Position numbers and translations under genes: made by a program. From FEN-1139 sp038207155 (lineage in GTDB: Bacteria > Myxococcota_A > Polyangia > Polyangiales > Polyangiaceae), in NCBI GenBank assembly GCA_038207155.1, contig JBBRAB010000023.1:8847-72846 (forward strand): a stretch of DNA of 64,000 bases. Reading direction: 5' to 3'. Under the pieces are notes generated by a model. The model was given only the letters and a program-made list of their open reading frames with translations, had not been told where the DNA came from and did no database searches. This document shows, in pieces, positions 58,727 through 64,000 of this stretch (its first letter is position 1; each line of letters starts with the position of its first letter).

Positions 58727-59431
58727 TTAAAGCAGCAGCCGGTAGCCAACCGAAACGCCGATCAGCAGACCGTAGTTCGCCCCGGACAACGAGGCCTCAT
58801 CACCGAAGGGATTGCGGGCGGGCACCTGCGGCAGCAACCAGAGCGAGCCGCGCAGGTTCAGCCCCAAAGACCAGTCGTCTGACAACGCTCGCACGGCTCC
58901 GACGCCGAGCCCAAGTGACAGGCCTTCCGAGCGCGTCGTGACCCCTCGTGGTCCGACCCAAGCGCGATCCGTGGAGAGCGCCCGGGACGAATAGGTATCG
59001 CTGACCACCACGAGACCCGCGGTCGCCGCAGCCCAGTTTTCCCAGGTTGGAATCAGGGAAAAGTGAAAACGTCCGGTCCCTTCGATCGTGAAGTAGCGCC
59101 GTTGATGATCGCGCTTGATGCCCGGGGGATCCGAGCGCGAAGCGTCATTGGTGGGAAAGGGAGCAAGCATAACGCCCGCGCCGACCGACAGTCGTGGAGT
59201 GGCTCGGAAGATCTGCCAAGTATCGACGATCGGACTGACATCTCCACGTCCGCATTGTCCCTCCGCGCGTGCGCCACAGACGGTCGCCCCCGGAAGAGCC
59301 AAGAGCCCGACTCCAAACTCCGCCTTCGCGCGCCCAGAACTTCGCACGCGGGGAGCGGGGCCGTCCTCTGCCTGGGCGAGCGTCGAGAAGGACAGTAACG
59401 CGCCAATGAGCGTCCAGGCTGCCCGTTTCAC
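58727..59431 (-). CDS. Exported beta-barrel-like protein
   Basis: 234 residues with a signal peptide (AAWTLIGALLSFSTLAQA). The mature part is beta-rich, with alternating strands: AKAEFGVGLLALPGATVCG, RLSVGAGVMLAPFP, RYFTIEGTGRFHFSLIP, EGLSLGLGVGAVRALSDDWSLGLNLRGSLWLLP, and a C-terminal GLLIGVSVGYRLLL ending on a hydrophobic residue, as in outer-membrane barrels. Two cysteines near 52 and 60 could pair. Its start overlaps the stop of the kinase gene by 4 bases. Confidence 0.75.
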   Translation of the reverse strand: MKRAAWTLIGALLSFSTLAQAEDGPAPRVRSSGRAKAEFGVGLLALPGATVCGARAEGQCGRGDVSPIVDTWQIFRATPRLSVGAGVMLAPFPTNDASRSDPPGIKRDHQRRYFTIEGTGRFHFSLIPTWENWAAATAGLVVVSDTYSSRALSTDRAWVGPRGVTTRSEGLSLGLGVGAVRALSDDWSLGLNLRGSLWLLPQVPARNPFGDEASLSGANYGLLIGVSVGYRLLL

Positions 59432-60414
59432 AGTCGCTGGCCCCAGGCAGAGGTGCCGAGCGGGAGGGTCGCACTGACGTTGGTCGTGGGTTCCCCGCCT
59501 GCAGCGGGGTCGAGCATGGCGCCAGGCTGCAGACCCAATCGCCTGATCGCTTGCCCGAACGCCCGGGCATCTTGAGGGCGTGCCGTTGGTTCTTTGGCGA
59601 GGGCGGCGAGCAGTAACTTAGCGAGCCCCTCGGGCACTGGCTCGCCGCTAGGAAATCGAGTGGGGATTTGAGGTTCCGTTTCGGCGTGATGGAGCAGAAG
59701 TTCGAGCGTGGACTCAGCTGAGAACACGCCGCGACCAAACAAACATTCAAAGAGCACTACCCCAAGTGAATAGACGTCGCTGGCTGGGGTCACGTTCTCC
59801 GCGCGGACCCCTTCAGGGGACAGGTAGCGGGCTGTTCCAATCAGCGCCCCGCGCCGGGTGAGCGCGGTTTCGGAATTGTCGAGAGCTCGAGCCAGACCGA
59901 AGTCAAGCACGCGAATCGGGCAGCCGTCGACAGCCTGTGGCGTCAGCATCAGGTTTTCGGGCTTCAAATCGCGATGTACGACGCCACGTTCGTGGGCCTC
60001 TCCGATCGCGTCGCCAACCCAGCCGAGGAGGTCGAGCGCGTGCGCCGGCGCAAGGCTCCCGTGCGATTGTAGCTCGCTTCGCAGGGTCACACCGTCGACC
60101 AACTCGGTGACGAGATAGATGGTGCTTGGCTCGCTTGGATTCTGAGGGGCTATCTCTCCCGTGGTCAGCACGCGAACGATACCAGGGTGCGACAGTCGCG
60201 CCGTCAGCCGCGCCTCACGATGGAAGCGCTCGCGGACCGTCGGCTCAGAGAGCAGTGTCGGGTGCAGGACCTTCAGCGCGACAGCGCGCCGGAGGGCGAG
60301 CTGCTCTGCCTGATAGACGGTCCCCATCGAACCGATCCCGAGGACCGAGTCCAGTCTGAAGGCCCCATCGATCACGCGACCGAGCAGGGGATCTGGTTCG
60401 CAGCAATCCACCAT
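59428..60414 (-). CDS. Soluble Ser/Thr protein kinase (Hanks type)
   Basis: 328 residues from ATG 60414. A longer start at ATG 60468 would add 18 residues with a hydrophobic stretch. Kinase marks: glycine loop at 26-31 (GIGSMG), Lys48 (AVALKVLH), catalytic loop 147-154 (HRDLKPEN), DFGLARAL, GTARYLSPEG and DVYSLGVVLFECLFG. The C-terminus after about 275 is short and has no membrane helix. Two Cys (CC) lie near residue 4. It is followed without a gap by the beta-barrel-like protein, an odd pair. Its target is not visible. The ScpA gene diverges from it (225 bases between starts). Confidence 0.9.
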   Translation of the reverse strand: MVDCCEPDPLLGRVIDGAFRLDSVLGIGSMGTVYQAEQLALRRAVALKVLHPTLLSEPTVRERFHREARLTARLSHPGIVRVLTTGEIAPQNPSEPSTIYLVTELVDGVTLRSELQSHGSLAPAHALDLLGWVGDAIGEAHERGVVHRDLKPENLMLTPQAVDGCPIRVLDFGLARALDNSETALTRRGALIGTARYLSPEGVRAENVTPASDVYSLGVVLFECLFGRGVFSAESTLELLLHHAETEPQIPTRFPSGEPVPEGLAKLLLAALAKEPTARPQDARAFGQAIRRLGLQPGAMLDPAAGGEPTTNVSATLPLGTSAWGQRL

Positions 60415-60639
60415 TAGCACCAACGCTAGCACGAAGACCAGCTGTTGAGCTCGGCCGTTCGGCCGCATGTGTCAACATCTGGCAGCGAAAGACCGGTTCC
60501 CGTTGCCGCCCGCTCTGCTACGCTCAGCCCCCCTTTGAGAGACGTCCTGATCCGATGACCGCGCTTCCCTGCCAGCACAGATGCGATTGTCCGGGCTCCT
60601 ACGCGAGCTCCGGGCTTTTGGTCTTGGGGGAGGGGAACC

Positions 60640-62239
60640 GTGGGTAAGGCGGCTAACGAACGTCGACCGTCCAAGGTCGGACGACGCCCCGAGACCAAAC
60701 CCGGTGCGGCATCGAAGGCCAAGCCGGGCCCCGCGGGCACGGGACCGGACCAGGACGGCATCGTTCTAAGCGACGCGCTGGTGCCGGAAGATGCCGCGAT
60801 TCGACTGGATCTCCCCGGCTTTGAGGGACCGCTCGATCTCCTGCTGCACCTGATTCAGGAGCACGAGCTAGACATCCTGGACATCCCCATCGGGTTTGTC
60901 ACAAGGAAGTACCTTGAGTTCATTGCGCTGATGCGTGAGCTCAATATCGACGTTGCCAGTGAGTACTTGGTGATGGCGGCCACGCTGGCCCACATCAAGT
61001 CCAAGATGCTGCTGCCGTCTCCCCCGACGGACCAAGAGGATCCCGACGCGGTGGAGCTCGATCCGCGCGGCGAGCTGATTCGTCGCCTGCTCGAGTACCA
61101 GAAATACAAGGAGGCTTCGCAGGAGCTCTCCGGTCGACGGGTGCTCGGTCGCGACGTGTTTGCGCGCGGGGCGCCGGTCGAGGCTGTCGAGGGACCCGCC
61201 CCGCTGGCGCCGGGCAATTCTTTCCGGCTATTTGAGGCGTTTCAGCGCATCCTGTCGCGCGCGAAAAATGTCGTCGATCACCATATTGAGTTCGAGCGTT
61301 TCTCGATCACCGACCGAATCAATCAGCTCGTCGATCAGCTCAGAGGTCGGGGCTCGATGCGATTTGAGGCGCTCTTTGAGGGGCAAAGGAGCAAGTCTGA
61401 GGTTGTCGTGACCTTTCTGGCCATCCTCGAGATGACCAAGCTCCGAATGATGCGGTTGTCGCAGGAGACGACGCAGAGCGAGCTCTTCATCGAGATCTTC
61501 ATCTCCGACGAAGAGGTGGATGCCATGCGGCCAACCGGCGAAGGAGCCTTCGAACGTCCGCTCGACGGCGCCCCGTATTCAGCTCCTTTGGAATCGCCCG
61601 CGGCTCCAGACGAAGCGAGCTTGCCGCCAGCTCCCGGCACACCGAACACCGCAGCGCTCGCGCCTGTTGCCGAGGCACCAGCCGAGCCCGCATCAGAACC
61701 TGAGCCTGCCTCAGAGCCCGAGTCAGAGCCCGAGCCTGCTTCTGAACCTGAGCCCGCATCAGAACCCGAGCCTGCCTCAGAGCCCGAGTCAGAGCCCGAG
61801 CCCGCATCAGAGCCCGAGCCCGCATCAGAACCCGAGCCCGCTTCAGAACCCGAGCCCGAGTCAGAGCCCGAGCCCGCATCAGAACCCGAGCCCGCATCAG
61901 AACCCGAGCCCGCATCAGAGCCTGCATCGGAACCTGTTGCGGAAGCAGAACCTGTTGCAGAGACTGAGACGGAAACCGTTGCGGCTGCGCTCGGTGACGA
62001 GGCAGCCGCCGATCCGTTTGCCGACTGGGCAACTGAGCAAGTTACTGCCGCCGATGTGATTCTCCCCGATGATGCTCGCGCTTTCGGGGAGTTCGTCGGT
62101 GCGTTGACGGACGATGCGAGCGAACGAGTTGAAACGACGGTGGCGGACGCCACCGCTCAAGCCGCCGAGTCAGCGCTGCCGCATGACCTGAGTTCAGGCG
62201 TGGCGGTGATGACGGGGGAGGATACGGAGTCTCAAGGAC

Positions 62240-62268
<29 letters not shown>
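60640..62268 (+). CDS. scpA: Segregation and condensation protein ScpA with long repeat tail
   Basis: 542 residues from GTG 60640, behind ggggaggggaa. The ScpA kleisin core spans about 45-300: FEGPLDLLLHLIQEHELDILDIP and SEYLVMAATLAHIKSKMLL at the N-terminus, and the winged helix VVVTFLAILEMTKLRMMRL and QSELFIEIF at its end. ScpA bridges the SMC head domains and binds ScpB. The remaining 240 residues are a disordered acidic tail with many copies of SEPEPA (about residues 346-430), much longer than usual ScpA (about 250 in total). The scpB start lies 29 bases before the scpA stop. Confidence 0.95.
61681..61935 (+). repeat. Tandem repeat coding for SEPEPA units in ScpA
   Basis: Imperfect tandem repeats of 18 bases (gagcccgcatcagaaccc and variants), encoding Ser-Glu-Pro-Glu-Pro-Ala, with some units of 12 bases. 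The reading frame is kept throughout. Confidence 0.85.

Positions 62269-64000
<1,732 letters not shown>

Noticed and set aside
61681..61935. Regular repeats resembling a CRISPR array or a minisatellite
   Set aside because: There are no unique spacers; the units are contiguous, in frame and part of the ScpA coding sequence.

Overview
The window looks like a chromosomal segment of a myxobacterium (phylum Myxococcota, probably class Polyangia). This is inferred from gene content, not from a marker gene. Supporting content includes Ser/Thr kinases with Pro/Ala-rich tails, a two-FHA membrane protein, a receiver-PATAN regulator, a PEGA/TPR protein, many secreted lipoproteins with a Cys-x-x-Asp-x-Asp-Cys style motif, and type IV pilus genes. 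Base composition is GC-rich and even. I see no insertion sequence, prophage, CRISPR array, rRNA or convincing tRNA. Coding density is high, and many junctions are 1-4 base ATGA/GTGA/TGATG overlaps that suggest translational coupling.

Layout. 0-8 kb: the start of a DUF4350-like gene (leftward), a 65-residue conserved-looking protein, then two surface lipoproteins followed at 13 bp by mutS. 8-12.7 kb: hrpB helicase (leftward), a HAD phosphatase and a malic enzyme. 12.8-17.6 kb, leftward: DNA polymerase I with an apparently dead proofreading domain, an FAD oxidoreductase and a glycosyltransferase. 17.9-25.8 kb, rightward: Ser/Thr kinase and PEGA/TPR envelope protein, membrane glycosyltransferase, IHF alpha with a MerR regulator, SSB, and an SGNH hydrolase. 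25.8-30 kb, leftward: serine hydrolase of the beta-lactamase fold, FHA signalling protein and a second SGNH hydrolase, a likely envelope-modification operon. 30-33.5 kb: pilC, pilS, then an MlaC-like lipid-transport gene behind a strong sigma-54 promoter match. 33.6-40.5 kb: mostly uncharacterised proteins (TPR, acidic propeller-like, DUF4911, thioredoxin-fold without cysteines, DUF72, small envelope protein). 40.5-45 kb, leftward: glycine cleavage operon gcvT-gcvH-gcvP. 45.2-46 kb: receiver-PATAN regulator. 46-53.6 kb, leftward: a complete minor-pilin operon (GspH/FimT, PilV, PilW, PilX, PilY1 and a coupled lipoprotein). 53.8-60.4 kb: DUF6599-like lipoprotein, acyl-CoA dehydrogenase, parvulin-type lipoprotein, small membrane protein, MaoC-type protein, an isolated FliR/SctT export-gate homologue, an envelope protein and a second Ser/Thr kinase. 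60.6-64 kb: scpA and scpB, the latter colliding with a leftward gene entering from the right edge.

Functional themes are type IV pilus assembly and its control, envelope sensing and remodelling, DNA maintenance (MutS, PolA, SSB, IHF, ScpAB) and one-carbon metabolism. The observations I rate highest are the antisense collision of scpB with a conserved-looking minus-strand gene across GAC repeats, the sigma-54 promoter in front of the MlaC-like gene just after pilS, and the orphan FliR/SctT gene.
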